Assembly (NCBI RefSeq): GCF_003672135.1
Contig: NC_039508.1
Coordinates: 9,993,945-10,057,944, forward strand
Direction: 5' to 3'
Length of the DNA stretch: 64,000 bases
DNA from: Ooceraea biroi
Lineage: Eukaryota; Arthropoda; Insecta; Hymenoptera; Formicidae
Part shown: in pieces, positions 1 to 14,541 of the stretch
Position numbering within the stretch: position 1 is the stretch's first letter
Layout: every line of letters starts with the position of its first letter
Made by a program: the position numbers and the translations under genes
Notes under the pieces: generated by a model
Database searches by the model: none
What the model was told of the DNA's origin: nothing
What the model saw: the letters and a program-made list of their open reading frames with translations, nothing else

Positions 1-3000
1 TCCCTGTGTACTATATATAAATACGTACAGAACCAAGCGGTATTCTGTAGAAAATATATAGTATGGACACGACGATAAAGTAATAATTTATATTTCTTCT
101 TCTGACATCTTTTTAGGAAAGTATATGTTTTTTTAAAGAACCGCTTATCGCGCGTTACGATAGAGTGTCGATCCCAATTTTTCATACAACTTCGCGCCAG
201 TACTTTCGCCAGAGAAATTCGTCGAGAATCTTTGATGCGACGTACGTTGAATCACTGGTACGTTATGCCGCGATAAAGTGTCGCAATACATCAACGTGCA
301 ACGAGTTATCGTCGAACGAGCGGTATTTCTACCGACGGTAATTACTCGTGGACCCGGGCATCGTTACTCTTGGGATAGCAATTAGCTCCGCGCGCATGAG
401 CGATTTCTAATTGGTAGTCCATTAAGCACGATAGATTATTATTTCTCTTCCCATTTTATCGAAATCGCGATATGCGACCAGTTTATTCCCGGTTGATACG
501 GATCGAGTACCGCACAACAGTTAATTATTTATTAATTGGCCAAACAAAATGTCGTCGCCTTCGTGATGCTCGCTTTTGCGAAAATAGCAAAATTTTAAAT
601 AAAATTAACACATAACATTAATCCGAAATCATTTTAATCAAGTTTCCACTGACGGAATTGTGATTATCGTGTTCATGTATCAATCGCCAGCTGTCACAAT
701 TAAGAATCGTCGTAAATAATTGGATATGTCGAGACTACGCGCGGTTCAATTTATCGAATATGGTCTTTAGATTACCGCAGCGTGCACAGTAATGATGATC
801 AAAGATTCGTAATTAAAGATTACCGTTAAGTCTCCGATCCGATAAACGGGAAGAGACGAGATCGTTCGGGAACGAGATTGACCGCGGCATCGAAGAATCA
901 GGAAGGAAAGTGCCGGGTTAACAAATAACAACTTTTTGGTGCTAAGGAAGCGGAGCGCACTTTAAAAATAGTAACGTCATTGTATATTGAATCTTGAATA
1001 AAGTATAAATATTGGTAAACGTTGGATAGAGTGTGATCCACGGGATTGCATTGATATTCCGGATATAAATAATTCGATTTTGCTTCTCGAACACGTTTGT
1101 TAAACCGCAGTGAGACTTTGGAACGTTCCCAGTTTAATCGGCCACAAAAAAGCTGTCGCAGCTGCTTCGCCTACCGCAGACTCATCCTCGTTTAATGAAA
1201 CCGTCCCTCCCTCGAGCTGGTTGCTCGCCGTTATAATCTTATCTGGATGCAAGGGGATACGCGAATCGCGCGTGTCAATCAGCGGTATACGTCGAAGGGT
1301 GGGCGACGCGACTCACTTGAAAAGTGCATTTCTCATTGATATGCGCATAATCGTCGTGATAGGAATACGCTCCGACGAGGGCGGAGGAGGACGGGACCAC
1401 GTGCAGGGATCGATTCGCGACCGCTATGCATCCACGTGCGCTCGCGCATCGATCGATCGATCGCGGCCAATCGATCGGCAATGAGTAGCCGTTATACCTG
1501 CTAGCCGAGTTTCAATCGGTCAATTTGCGGCACGATTCGCACGTTACTGTGTTACGAAATGAGAAGGAAAAGAGGATAAGGGGAGAAGGCACTCAGGGCA
1601 GTCGTTACATCAGGGCGAGTGAGAAAAGGATCTTCGCTCTCGGTTGCTCGTCTCCTCCTGATGCGCCCGCGGCCGTAACTCATCTCCAATCCCCGTAATC
1701 ACGGACTGGGCACACATAGCCATTAGAATTATCGATAAGTATCGATACTCCTCGCTGCACATCGCATAAAAGTGGCTTCCTTGAGTCACCAGCTTCGAGC
1801 GGAAAATGCGCGGTGATTGCGGTTGCCGAGTCCGGCAGCTCGAGGAAACGACGCGGATTCGCATGATACTCATCGATTCGCGCTAGAGCGACGCTGATTC
1901 ACTGGCTCATTCCGTTTTCATTGGAAACAACTCGGCCGTGAAGTACTGCACGCGGCAAATTAACTTCTCGGTCGCTCGGCTCACTTAGATAACTTCGTTG
2001 ACACGATAAAGTTGCTACTCGCGATTGCACAGTGAAAAAATTTGTGGTAAACACGCAAATTACAGGATGCATTAATGCTTCCTATAAATTGGCGCTTCTG
2101 GCTTTGCGGACATTTTATTATTATTCCTGTGATTGCGCGTGTGCTACAATTCCACGTGCAATGTACAGTAAAATTCTTTTTATATTATCAACTTTTTTCA
2201 CTGTTGTTTGAAAGATGAATGTCGTTTTGTAATATCATAATACCGGATATATAATAATGTTAAGGACGTGCATTGCTTATATGGAAATTTATCCAATTCT
2301 GGAGAGCAATACGTCTGTCGGGAGCACAATTTATTGATTCGTGTAACGCGATGCAGCAGATTTCCGTGCAAAAGCGTGCTTTCTATACGCACGCCTGAGA
2401 TGGATAGTCGTTGGCAGACTCGATCTGTAAAGCCGGTAATTACGCCTATTAGCGTAATGCTGATTGTTTTGGTCGTGTTCGCCCTTTTTCTGCGGCGTTC
2501 CGTACTCCACGCTCATGCTATTCGTTTCGCCCGCGCAGAAAGCCGCAGTGAGATACGTACCGATTAGTACTCACTTTGCGCGGTAATTATAGGCGCTTTT
2601 ATTGAGAAAGGAATTCACTTACGGCAGAGGCTGCATTTTATTCTTCCAACGGGCTGCAACAGCTGAGGATGTACAAGTCATCCGAAAGAGTGGATTCCTT
2701 ACGCTCATATCGTTCATCACTTCACCGTTTATTCGCGGTGCTATTTAATGTTTAATTCTCTTTTGTTCTATTTTGCCTCTTACGATCGAGTTATAATACT
2801 ACGTAGAAAATCTCAAAACGGATTCTGAAACCTGAAATTTATCTGTTTATGTAATTTATTGAATAATGATGTCCAATTAATTCATTCATTCGTTGAAATT
2901 TTTATTGTATCAAAGTGGCTTATTCCGCGCTTGTTCCTCTGAATAAGAATCGAGCGCAGTTTCCCGCGGAATGTTTCCCACAGAACGGCGAGCATTGTTC

Positions 3001-3837
3001 GCGACGTGATTTATTCCATGGGCCGAAAGGACGCTCGCGAAAAAGAGCGGCTAAAGAGAAATGGTTTCTCAAATCGTCCCGAGGGTCGAAGCGGACGGCC
3101 TGAACGAGCGTGGTGGGCAGTCACGCGCTCACCTCGCAAAACGCTGCACGTCGCGAGCACATCGGGCCCGCGGGGCCCGCGTGGGGTCCGCCGCGGCACA
3201 GCTAATTACTATCTAATTGCGCGCATTACTGAATACAACAACAACGGGCCGCGACCGTTAAAGGCGGCCGCGACGACGCCCGGTATAAATGAACCCTGAC
3301 GGGATATAAATTAAGGGTTAAATACTGCATACAAAACGTAGTAAAACCTTGGTTTACGAGCATCCGACAAGATCTCCCGCGTACGTAGCGTACAGGGACG
3401 CATTCCCGATTCCCGCGAATCTATGAGACACTTATTTAGATTGAGATTAACTGCATGTTAGGATAATTCCATCTTAAGAAGGATCAATTCGTACGTACAT
3501 CTCGTTCGTTTCGTAAGACCACGTTCTTGACCACTTCCAACGTGTACTTGCTTACATTTCCCCTAAATTTTCTTAAACATTAAATGTAACATTTTTAATA
3601 ATTTCTTGTTGCTTATTTTTCAATTTATCGGTATCTGAAATCGAAATTTCTCTTCGCATAAATATTTATGGCATCTTATACTGAGATGAAAGGAGATGAA
3701 TTCCATCTCCACACTGATATAAACTTTATTTCTTTTTTCCATATTTAAATGAACAGCTGTTAAGCCTTTGTGGACCTTAATCTTCCTTCTGAGCCACGTC
3801 GCATGCCCGCTGGGCACAGTTATTAATCCAACCCTGT

Positions 3838-3990
3838 TACGTGCGTTACGCGTCGTTCATATACACACGCGCATGCTAACGTGCGTACGTATGCACGTGC
3901 TGCATTTCACGCACACGTGAGATTGCTTGCTTGACTGTCGCACATGGAAGGTATCGGTGTGAATATTTTACTCGCGTGCATGCGAATGTG
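3838..3990. repeat. Alternating purine-pyrimidine (CG/CA/TG)-rich stretch
   Basis: Repeated ACGTGCGT, ACACACGCGCATGC, GCGTACGTATGCACGTGC and similar blocks make up long alternating purine-pyrimidine runs with several overlapping short palindromes. Such DNA can adopt Z-form. No gene is associated with it. Confidence 0.6.
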
Positions 3991-6900
3991 TACGCGAGTA
4001 CGCATGTGACACTGTTTTACGCGAGTACATTGTAATTTAATTATTAATTTAATTATAAAACATGGCACACGACGTGGGCTGCACGACATAATATCATTTT
4101 ACAACGTTAACGGTACACTGGTAGTGAGAGACACGCTGTTTAATGTTTATTTTGTTTACCTTGACGGAAGCTCTGCTTGCTTTTAAGCAGGAACCGCTAA
4201 CGTTTGCGTTCGACCTGAGATGTTAACGAGGGTTGCCTTCACAACAATAATTATCCACGCTCGTACGACGGGCTTGAGCAATTGCACGGCTGTTGGTCGC
4301 GGTAATTGAGGAAACGCGGAATCAGTAATTGACACGAAGTACTTTTGTCGTCGTAGAGCGAAAATTCTCAGACTAGCATGATGTCTTGCTACGTCTCGGT
4401 CTTTTTTTGCCCCGATTGACCGTTGCTCGGCGACTTGTAATCTACGCTTAATAAGCGGCACTTTTCGACATGATTGGTCACACATCTCAGCGTCAGTCAT
4501 TGCATTGAGTAATGTTGACGTTAATAGGAAATTTTTATCCGAAAAGAAATTTTAAATACAAATATTCGATACATAATTTAAACATGTTCTTTATATTAAA
4601 GGATTTCTCAGATAGCTTGAGTGTTTATTGCTCGCTTATACATTTGAGTGATCAAAGTAGATGTTATAAGATTTCTGTGATTCTACATTCATAAACATGG
4701 ATCTTTCTGAAGAGATGGCATATAAGAATTCCTTCAATATTGACTTTTGCTTACGTTGTGCATCATTCATGGACATGTTTTTTTCGAAAGTGCAAGGTGC
4801 AGAATTTGAATTTTAACTGCTCACGATATGAATATTAAGTTATGAAAAATAGCTGCACTGAACGGTGAATCGATAATTAATACGGCAATCTGTTACCTCG
4901 TTGGATAAATAACATTAATATCTACATTCTTCCGCAGCAGCACGTTGATATCATCGGAACTTCTTTTTCTTGCGATCATCGTACGATGGCGATTGACTTA
5001 TTACGCAATGGATCAAGGAGAATAATTATATTATCGCGCACGTATCAGCTCCATTACGATTCACAGAATCTACGCGTAACGCAGCAAACTTATTTTGTAA
5101 ATTTATTAAAACAGAAAATTATGAGAAGTAATCACGATAAAATAATTTTGTAAATGATGCGAAAATTGAAAATGTAAAAGGAATAGTAGATTATTTATTT
5201 CTATAGAACATATTCCTATCAGCTGTTGTGCAATGCTCGTAACAGCAAATAGCAAAACCGTATCAAATATATATTTTCCTGTCGTGTAATTAAACGACGG
5301 TCATTGAACGCGATAGAGGGTGATTGTTAGAGTGACATACTTGACATCGTCTGTCAAAAATATTTGATAGCACTTGCGAGTACAAAGGTAGACCGATGAA
5401 AACAGTCGTGCGCAATCGCATTCGAGTATTCATAATAGTACCAAGTGCAATCGTTCACGTCTATACTGGAGAGGCGCGGGATGCAAGGAGTTTTATTAGA
5501 TTCCGAGTCATCTAATGGGATGCGATAGCAGTGATTTGTGAGCTCGGCCGTGATTTAAATAAAAATCGGTGGCGGCAGGGTCCAGGCGCTTCGTATGCGT
5601 CGCACGCTCGGTTTAGTCGGCCATTGACCCTCTCAGCTGATTGTGAAGAATCGTTGCTCAGAATGCACGCTCATACGTTGCACCCAGGCCACCGAACATG
5701 GCCAATCGAATCATCAACGATTACCACTTAAGCACCGCGGTAAGCATTGAAAAAAGCTAAGTGCATCGCCATGCATTTAGGTCAGTCGGCGATTTAACCC
5801 TTTCGCCAGTTTGATTGGTGCCTTAAAAATACGCTGTATCATGTACCATTTAATGCGCAGAAATGAACTAATTAGGCTCGATAGAGTTAAAACCTATTAC
5901 ATGATTTATAATCATTTTTCTCCATCTGTAAAATTCATTTACAATGGAGTACCTACATGATTAAAAATAATTAAAAATAGAATTGATATACTTGAAATAT
6001 CTCTTCTCAATCGTTAATAAATACGCGAATCTCAACTTTCGATGGTGATCCACTTTATAACGACTATGTTTTATAAAGCAGGGGCTAAGAGTTCGCACAG
6101 GGTCAGATGGCACGGGTGCTGGCTCACAAAGGCAATATGATCCTTTCGCGGAGGATCCTGCAATGTAATCTTGTCGTGATCCTGTGTGGGAAGATCCTTG
6201 CGCGAAGATCGCCCTTCTTGGTTTTTTCCTCTTTCTATTCTCTTCCTTCCTTGTTTGCCTTTGCCTCGTGCCGCCTCGTCAAATGAAACGCGTAATTGAC
6301 TTCCTCAAAATCCTATTTCTTTAAAAGTCTTTTATTTAAGACAAAAACGAAAATTTTCAAATTAATACGATATGTATACACGAATTTAATTACCATTGAC
6401 AGAAACATTGACAAATTATTTACGCCATAGCGTAAAATACTGGTGTCTAAGTTGCTTTAATGTTAAATACTTTATATGTAAAGGGTTATTTTGATACTGA
6501 GCATCTCGGAACCTTGTGATACAATTATCGCGAATTTGCTTTTAATTATGTACGACTGATGTATATATGTTACTGTATCTTATATTTGAGATGTTACTGT
6601 TCTTAGATTGCGTGATTGATTGGTAACTTATCGTTACAACTATCTATATATGCAATTGCAACATTTAATAAGATCGTAATTTCTATTTCAATTCTTCTTT
6701 TCAAATAAGCAAATATTCGTTGCCATGATATTTCTTTTGAATTGTGTTCTTGAATTTAATTTAATATGCGCGTATATATCCCAGACACGAACCATCCTCC
6801 AAGAATCAACTCGTCGACGATGGGCAGACGGGTTTCCTTGTCCGTGGAGCGATGGGAACAAACCAGCTTCGTGTTCGTCCATTCCAGTTGAGATGGCGCG

Positions 6901-9900
6901 ACGACCACGATGGATCATTATTCTTGTCGATCATACGGGAATCTATGGAAATCTATTCTAAACTTGATGTGCATCTATATATTTATAATTAATCTTTTTG
7001 GCACGCTTTTACGAATAATATAATCGATTATGTGTTACACTATTTTAGATATTTCTTCATGTAATGCAACGTTTATTCTATTATTCTGGTGCACTCATAT
7101 AATAATAATTGAAAAAAATTGATAACTTGCACATCGCAAGTAGAACAAAATGACAGCATCGATATGAATAAATTACGATAGGCAGGAAATTAAAATGGCG
7201 GACTATTATGAATGCAGCCTCAGTGTATTTAGTCGTTTTACTTCCTGTTGTACGATAACTTTACGACGACGAAGATCAAATCATACGAATCGTACTTGGG
7301 ACCCTTGCGCGAGACAATGCACCAAGGGTCGATAAATAATGCAAGGCAATAGCGGGGACAAGGAGAGAAAAGGCGAATAATGGCGATACTTCATGGTCCT
7401 CCATGCGACTTCTGCTTTTTTTCTTGCCGTGATCCCCTCTGTTTGCTTTCTTTTCTTCTTAATTTTTTCTCTTTCGTCATCTCTTTTCGTTTCTTTTCTA
7501 GTCTGAAATGTTTTACGAATCTTTTCCCCTTTCTCCCTCTGGACATGTCATTATGTTCTTTCTTTTTATCTCATTATTCTTTTATCATTGCCATTCACAC
7601 TCTAATCCTTTTAGTTCGGCTAAACTTTGCCAAGCTTGCTAATCAAGCTAATCAAGTCTAGACTACTAACTCAAGTTAGTTTTTATCGAAGATATTTGCC
7701 GGAACTCTGCACTGAAATAAAATATTTGTTTCTCTTATTGATTTGTTTCTCAATGTATGCAAAACACATTTGATTTTTCATATATAATTCATGGTCTAAT
7801 ATCCAGATGTAACAATATTTCTGGGATATTATGTAACGTGACAATCTTAAATACCGCCTTGAGCAATCGTCACGTTAATGTTTCTTCAGTGTTCTACACT
7901 TCTCCCCTTGCTGGCAAGTCTTCCTTTTTCTCTTTCGCAGACGGTGGTAAATTTCAAGGAGAAACGATTCGGAGTCGCGATATTATCAGCGCACAGCAGA
8001 GACAAGTCCTGAGAAACCGAACTTTACTGCTGCTTTTATGTTCTGCTCGAGGTCCCCTGGGACCGCGCGGCGGGTCCTGCTTCGGTACCAAAAATTCCAG
8101 GACGCAGTACATCCTACGTCGTCTCTCATAGGACGACGGCAAGAAAGGGACACATAATTCGGTCGCTTAGTCGGTCGTCTGCGACTCCGCTGTATCGTAA
8201 CTTGCACAGGGAACTTTGATTAGCGAGAATGAAATACACGAAAGAGAACTGGAAGACCGTAATTCATGGATAAAAAAAAAATCAGAACACTCCCGTGGTC
8301 TTAAAGTCGCTCTCGTCCCTCGTCGTACCTAAAGCGGATAAAATATTACGGTTGCTCTCGCATCTTCGTATTCCGTAACTTAAATTATTTTAGCTCGCCT
8401 CGTAAACGTATGTTTTATAATGCGTATAGTTTTACAGCGAGTTTAAATACTTGCAAACCTCGTTTACATAAATTCTTATGGTGTATGCGAGTTTTAGAGC
8501 TGTAAGTAATTATATCAAAGTGTAGCTGAAATGTGTGCAACAGCCGCAAGCGATATCGGTAATAGAAATGTACAGAAAGATGAGGAAAGTGTCGGAAGCG
8601 GCTGCAAAAAATACAGACGAATTACGTGGGCTGCATTAACGCTCCGTAGGGATATCCTTATAGTTTCGAACCCTTCCATCACGTATGCGGATGTACGTGA
8701 CCCTGCGGCAGAACCCTTTTCTCCCTCCTACACCTAGAAGGCACCTACCTTAATGCGGAAAACAGGATTAAATCACGTACAAGTTGAGTAAGCCAAAGTA
8801 ATTGATCGAAAATTACTTGAAAAAGTATTGATAGTAATATTATTAGGTACATTAGTTTTTAAACTTAGAAATAATATTCTCGAGTTTGCCACAGTACGAC
8901 AGTACATTTTACTTGTTAAAAACCAATTATATTATTTTAGAAAAAGAATTAATTATGCTCCAAGAATAATTACAAATTTGTTATTGGTACAGATCATTGT
9001 TACGAAAACGGGCTATTTCTTTGGACAACAAGACGTAGAAATTATTAAAATTGATAAAACATAAAGAAGGAATACTCTCTTCTGCCATTAGACTCGTTCC
9101 GCTGTTAGGCGAGTGGCGACTGGCTCGAACTTTTTCCTGCAAGATCAGCACTTTTCCGCTGTAGTGAACAGCAACGCAGCGACGGCGGTTTCATAATCAA
9201 GCAATCGCAACGAGACTCTCAATAAGCTCATTGGGAATTCTATTGACAACAGTAGCGCCGTTGGCTGTCCTAATACGGCAACTTGTCGTTTCTTGGCTCC
9301 TGCTAAGAAACGTGCCGTGGCTCTTGTAGAAGAGAGATCATACGGCCCTCGATCGCTGTTCGATACCAGTCGCCAGGTCGCAAAGAGCAACGTCTACTTT
9401 TGCGGCAAAGCGGGGAAAAATGTCAGCGCGATGGTCATTTCGCAAAGTGATGTCTTCCTTTGGTATCCTCAAACGAAAATTGTTGGCCGAGCTACGATTA
9501 CAAATCTTTGTACGGATTCCTTTGTCTGAGATATTATTGCATAATTAAATTATTAAAATACGATTAAATAAAAAATTCGAGAAATTGTTGACCAATTTTG
9601 TGAATATCGAATAGTTGATCGGAAATCAGCTTAATCGCATATGTCAAATATATGGATACAATACAGCAATGCGTCTGTATGCACATTCGAACAATAATTT
9701 TTGTTCGTCTTGAAAATGTATTTTCATGAACTTTTATTATATTCTTGTTACACCAGAGCTGTGGAAGAGAGGCACACGAAGACACTTCGAACAAAGTAAC
9801 GGTGAGAGGAGACAGGCGCTCGATCACGTAGATCATTTCTAGCTATTGTGCACGGTCCTTCGATCGGGCGCTTTGTTACCTTTCGTCGTCGACACGGGTA

Positions 9901-12216
9901 TTGCGGTTTCTTCGATGAAACTGCTAGATTGCGAAGAATTGCGCCAATCGCATTTAATAACTGTTCCCAGCACCGCATAGCTACTTTATCGCTACTTTAT
10001 CAACCGGAAACGATTGCTTTATACGTCCAGCTTCACACATTTTTCCTTGTCAATTCTGCCTTTCTATCGCAATATGAAAAAATGCTTTTGTTACTCTTAA
10101 GAGCTGAATGCCTAGAGTTTCAATCCCTCTCTGAATCTAATAAAACAGCGTGGAAAGGTAGTATACTGTTTTGGAGCGTATAACGAAGCACAATGGGCGT
10201 CGCGAGACGTTAAAGGATGAGGAAGGAAGCCGGACCCTTCGAAGAACGCAAACGAAAGTGGGATTCCAAAAGGCCGACCGATCTGGAGCGCGTTTATCAT
10301 TCGCATAACCGTGAAGTAAACTGGTTCCCGCGTGCACATCGTAAATAATCGTGCGGTTATTCTCGGTCGACGATCGGCTCGACGTGATTAATACTTTTGT
10401 ACGAGCCCGACATCGATGGTTAATCGATCTAACGGTGTACCGTGGTGTGATAACACGCGGGTTCCGACAAACGGGGACATTTGCAAATCATTGATAGCCC
10501 GCTGTCACTGCGAATGCTTTATCGATCTCAGTGCAAAAATCTCTATCTAGAGTAGATCGTGACAACGTCGTTACAGTCGATCGCGCCTGCTGCGTCATAT
10601 CTGGATTTGCCCGAAGTAAAATGGACGATAACGATAACTTTATTGGGAGGAAACATTTCCTTCTCCGAAAACCGATCGTGATGTAAATGAGAGTTCGGGC
10701 GCGCTGTTAAAATAACATTTTCTTATTACTCATACATGATGAAACGTAATAATTAAAATGCAATTATATTTATCGCAATGATCTTGTTGACAATCTCGTT
10801 GACGATTATATGAAAAAAATGCGTTATTTTTCGTATGACAAATCTCATAGGTGGAATTAGCGTGATCGATGATTAACGATTGCATCCACGTGGATGCAGA
10901 CGTCTACCTCGCAGATGTCGGCTAGGTGAAAGTACCAGCTAAACATCGTAATTAACTCTTCGCTGCTAATAACACTCGCGAAAGGATGAATCGGCGATCT
11001 CGAATCCGTTTATGCGTATAGGCAAGACGCATGCGAGTGGAATAAATTCAAGTGTCGTTCCGGCACGGTCTTATCGGCGTACGTCGGGAAATTTTATTTT
11101 TTCCGAGAATTAAATCCTTGCTACTTATGTCGATAACGCGATTGGAGTGTTCGATACCTCGTAAAATACGATCTAACTGACGTCACGATAAGGACAAAGT
11201 CGTCTGTCCGCCCTTTACTGTCCTTTTCTTGAGTTCAACTGGTGAATGCAAAACCGGTATAAACGAACTCGTCCCAATATATCTTCGTCGTTACAGCAAT
11301 TAAACGAAAAAAATCTAGCCGTCATGCCATTGTGAGAAGTCGTAATTTGCTAATCCCAGAAAGATGCAATCGGCTTTTCAAAACGGTCGAGGATGAAATT
11401 TATGACATGCGAATCAACGGCAAAGATTGTATCAGGGGGAATATAAGAGAGAAAGAGAAAGAGATTATACCCGAAATATTAATATCGCATGAAAATAATA
11501 TTTAATCAAATAGTTTGCTATATCTTACAATTATATAGCAACATTAAATTTTAAAGTCATACGTGTCGTTACATACTGTGATATAGTGGAAAACGTAACA
11601 ATGTCCGAGAAAAGTAAAGGAAACGTTTCACAACTGAACGAATCGCGACAAAATGGGAAAGGCATATGTAATAACTTTGGATGTCGTTGTTTTTACATGA
11701 ACAAAATATCTGCTAATTATAAACGTGATTGGTGTATATGATTCGGAGTTTTTCGTATATTATGGAAGCAATATTGTAGTAGCAGTTTGAAGCGTACACT
11801 TTCACTAACCAGCAAGGGGAATTTTCAGTGACCGATAATTGGATTTGTGACGTAGCCGGGCATTAAATGCGTGATTTTACGGGACATTCTTCGCGGAATC
11901 AATTTACAGCATACTAGGTCGGCATTTTCTGTCGTTTTCAGGAAGGAAAAGGTAGTCGCGCGATTCTTTTCCCATCAGACTCGATGAAATCCAGAGAAAC
12001 GTTATTTATTGTAAATGTTTATTGATTTCTTCGAAGACCGAAGACTGTACTGAGTTAATTAAAGAGGAAGCGATACCAAGCGTGCGATGCGATTCGTAAT
12101 CGACAGGTACATTATAATCACAAAGTTTAAAGAGAGCAAGAAAGAGTTTCTCGTTTACACTGTCCGATTCAAGCATTTCACTCTTAATAGTCTGTCATTT
12201 CGAATAGGTTCTCTTG

Positions 12217-12269
12217 ACTTAATTTCCGTCACTCCGTCTGCGGTCGAAGACGGAGTATTACTTAATTTC
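12217..12269. repeat. 9-bp hairpin flanked by 10-bp direct repeats
   Basis: ACTCCGTCT (12231-12239) and AGACGGAGT (12248-12256) form a perfect stem with an 8-base loop. Both sides are flanked by ACTTAATTTC (12217-12226 and 12260-12269). The layout resembles a tiny insertion with a target-site duplication, or a protein-binding dyad. No larger element is visible. Confidence 0.7.
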
Positions 12270-14408
12270 GAAATATAAAAGAAGAAGAAGAGAAGATCAT
12301 CAATTAATTACATTTATATCTTATTTAAAAATTGAGCAATTGCGAATAAGGAACTGTCAGATTTAAATAGATTCGAGTGAAGTAACCGCTCGACCGCAGA
12401 TCCAATAATAATTGAACGAAATATCGAACGGGATCCGAGTGTTGCTCAGCAACTAACGATCACGTTATTGAACCGCGTATTGAATCGCGATGATCCGGAT
12501 TAAAGGAGATTCGCACATGCAGCATTCATTAAACGCAGGTAGCGTGTTTTCAAGGACGCGTCTGATGGAACACCAAGGGCCGTTTATAGCGAAACAGCGC
12601 AACCTCTGTCTCAAGACGGCAGTTAGCGAGTATTTTCACGCAAGAGGAAATTAAGAGAATCGGCCCATGTTGCGTGTGCGTATTAGCGTATGATGGTACG
12701 CGGCTGTATCGGCCGCCACTTCACCTTTAGCTCGTGCAATTGATGGCTTGGAATCCATCTGAAGATTGCGGGTTCTCGTTTAATGACTGTGGTAGCCGGC
12801 GTTGAAAATGAAATGCAAATGATCATTTCGGAATAGCCCGTACTTTCAATTTCATTGTGTTATTCTCTTCGATTACTCAAATTTCCTATGAACGCACATT
12901 CGGGCGCGTTTGATGCTTATTGCTAACATTACGATACTCTGAAAATATAGCTGTAACATGTAGCAACTATATTAATTTCCGAGATGTATCACTGCTATCA
13001 TTGCTCTCTGATTAATTTTCACGTTTACCATCACATCTCTGGTACACTTCTATAATTTCTTATTAATGATTCCGTAAGACTTGTCTATCTATCTGACAGC
13101 TTATCTACTTATCGAACGGCTCGGTGCGTATACCTCAAATTAAATGCCTATTAAGCTAAAGCGATGAAATTCAGTTCATCTAATAGCATCTAATAGCATG
13201 GCTTCTCGATACAGACCAATTAAATGGGATGATAGGTAACATTACAGCCACGTGCTGGCAACTATTTGCAAGCGCGTTAGCGATACGCATTAGCATTAAA
13301 GGGTGAAACAGTGCCGCGCCCCGTGCATTTCTCTCCTGAATCCGCTGGCGCACACCAGCACTCGCCGTGCGTGCTATAATCCAGCTGTCAGACACTCAAT
13401 AACAGCGCAGACAGTCTAGGCCTGTATCGCACGCGTTTACGTGCACGCGTGACCACGCTTCGCTGTGAAGCGCTCTGAACGGTAATGTGTCCCCGATCAC
13501 ATCGTTGCAAGTTCGCAAAGAGGATCGCCGCGCTCTCGGAGAAAGACGTGTCCGCGCGAAAAGTTGATAATCGCTGATCCCTCTTCGTGCCGTAATTAAG
13601 AATCGGTGGCGACGCAGCCACACGGTGAACTGCCTCGAGGCGAATCCTTAAGCACGATCGTTAAACGGTAATTTATGGTCACGGCGATTGCGTTCGGCGT
13701 TCGGAAAAATTAATGACGCGTCTCGATGATGATGATGACAACGAACGGCGATGATTTAAGTTCATCCGCGACTTTATGTACATGCCGGTGTTTAACGTGC
13801 CAGGTGTGTATAAATATTCGTGTGCATCGTCGTTCTTCGCGCGGAGACCTCGCGCATCCAAGGCCATGGTGATCTTTGACGTGTAATCATACTTCATTAT
13901 CCACTTTGCAGTATCATGTATAAACATTAGTCCTCCGCATGGAATTGTGGCGCGATCGATACGCGGCATTCCCATATACCGTCAGGTCAGTGCAAACTGG
14001 CGATATCGATAAGGGGCCTTGAATCTTTGACTTCAATCTTTGACTGCATTCTTTAAAAAGATTAAACTCGTTTCTCCTTATTTTCGGTGAAAGTTTTCGG
14101 TGAGAGAATCAAAGAGAAAGGTAATTGAAAAATTCTACATTAAATTTTTTAACATACGTGCGTGCATAATATTTTATAAATTAAATATTTTTATAAATTA
14201 AACGTTACGATTTGAACACGGAACGATATTCACGATGAAAATGGAACCAGCAGCGCGCAGCATTGGGCCGATCGGTGTCACCCGGTGTGATCCTTGAATA
14301 GTGATCGTGCGTGCACGCTTGATCGTGGCACGCACTCGCGTCTTGATCGCCGAAGATTGCGCTGCTGTTGCACGATCGAGCGTGCGTATCGACTGTGTCA
14401 GTATCGTT

Positions 14409-14541
14409 CAGTGACTGTTAATCGTGCAGCATCGAGTGTCGATCGAATCATGTTTTTCACTTAACGATCCATCGTCGCACTAATGACGCTCGACGTCCGT
14501 AGGTCATTCACGTGCGCCGGTTCGTGATAATGCGAGCATAG
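14409..14541 (+). promoter_or_regulatory. Putative transcription start and 5' UTR exon of the main gene
   Basis: A TCAGTG word at about 14408-14413 matches the arthropod initiator core (TCAGT). About 130 bases later, a strong donor (ATAG|GTGAGTATGG) lies at 14541/14542. The stretch between has only short frames, including an ATG-TTT-TTC-ACT-TAA mini-ORF near 14452. The frame that would feed the next exon has a TAA about a dozen bases before the donor, so this exon cannot supply coding sequence to it. Splicing to the strong acceptor at 15490-15491 would give a leader and put the first good ATG at 15514. The initiator is a short, common motif, so the start position is a guess. The donor is the firmer part. 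Confidence 0.35.

Larger units (their letters stand above)
1..14400. other. No supported gene; noncoding flank
   Basis: I see no reading frame here that combines length, plausible amino-acid composition and matching splice sites. The open frames are 60-125 codons, occur on both strands, and encode low-complexity or Arg/His/Cys-rich strings typical of CpG-rich noncoding DNA. No transposon protein, tRNA or rRNA was recognised. Local structure that is visible includes an alternating purine-pyrimidine stretch near 3838-3990, a T/C-rich stretch at about 7430-7600, and a hairpin flanked by 10-base direct repeats at 12217-12269. These are listed separately. The segment could hold distal regulatory DNA, upstream noncoding exons, or intron of a longer isoform of the gene that follows. 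Confidence 0.6.

Noticed and set aside
6130..6215. Repeated GATCCTT(T/G)CGCG-type words, similar words near 20381
   Set aside because: The words are short and degenerate with irregular spacing. They are common in a TCGA/CGCG-rich genome and no array or palindrome is formed.
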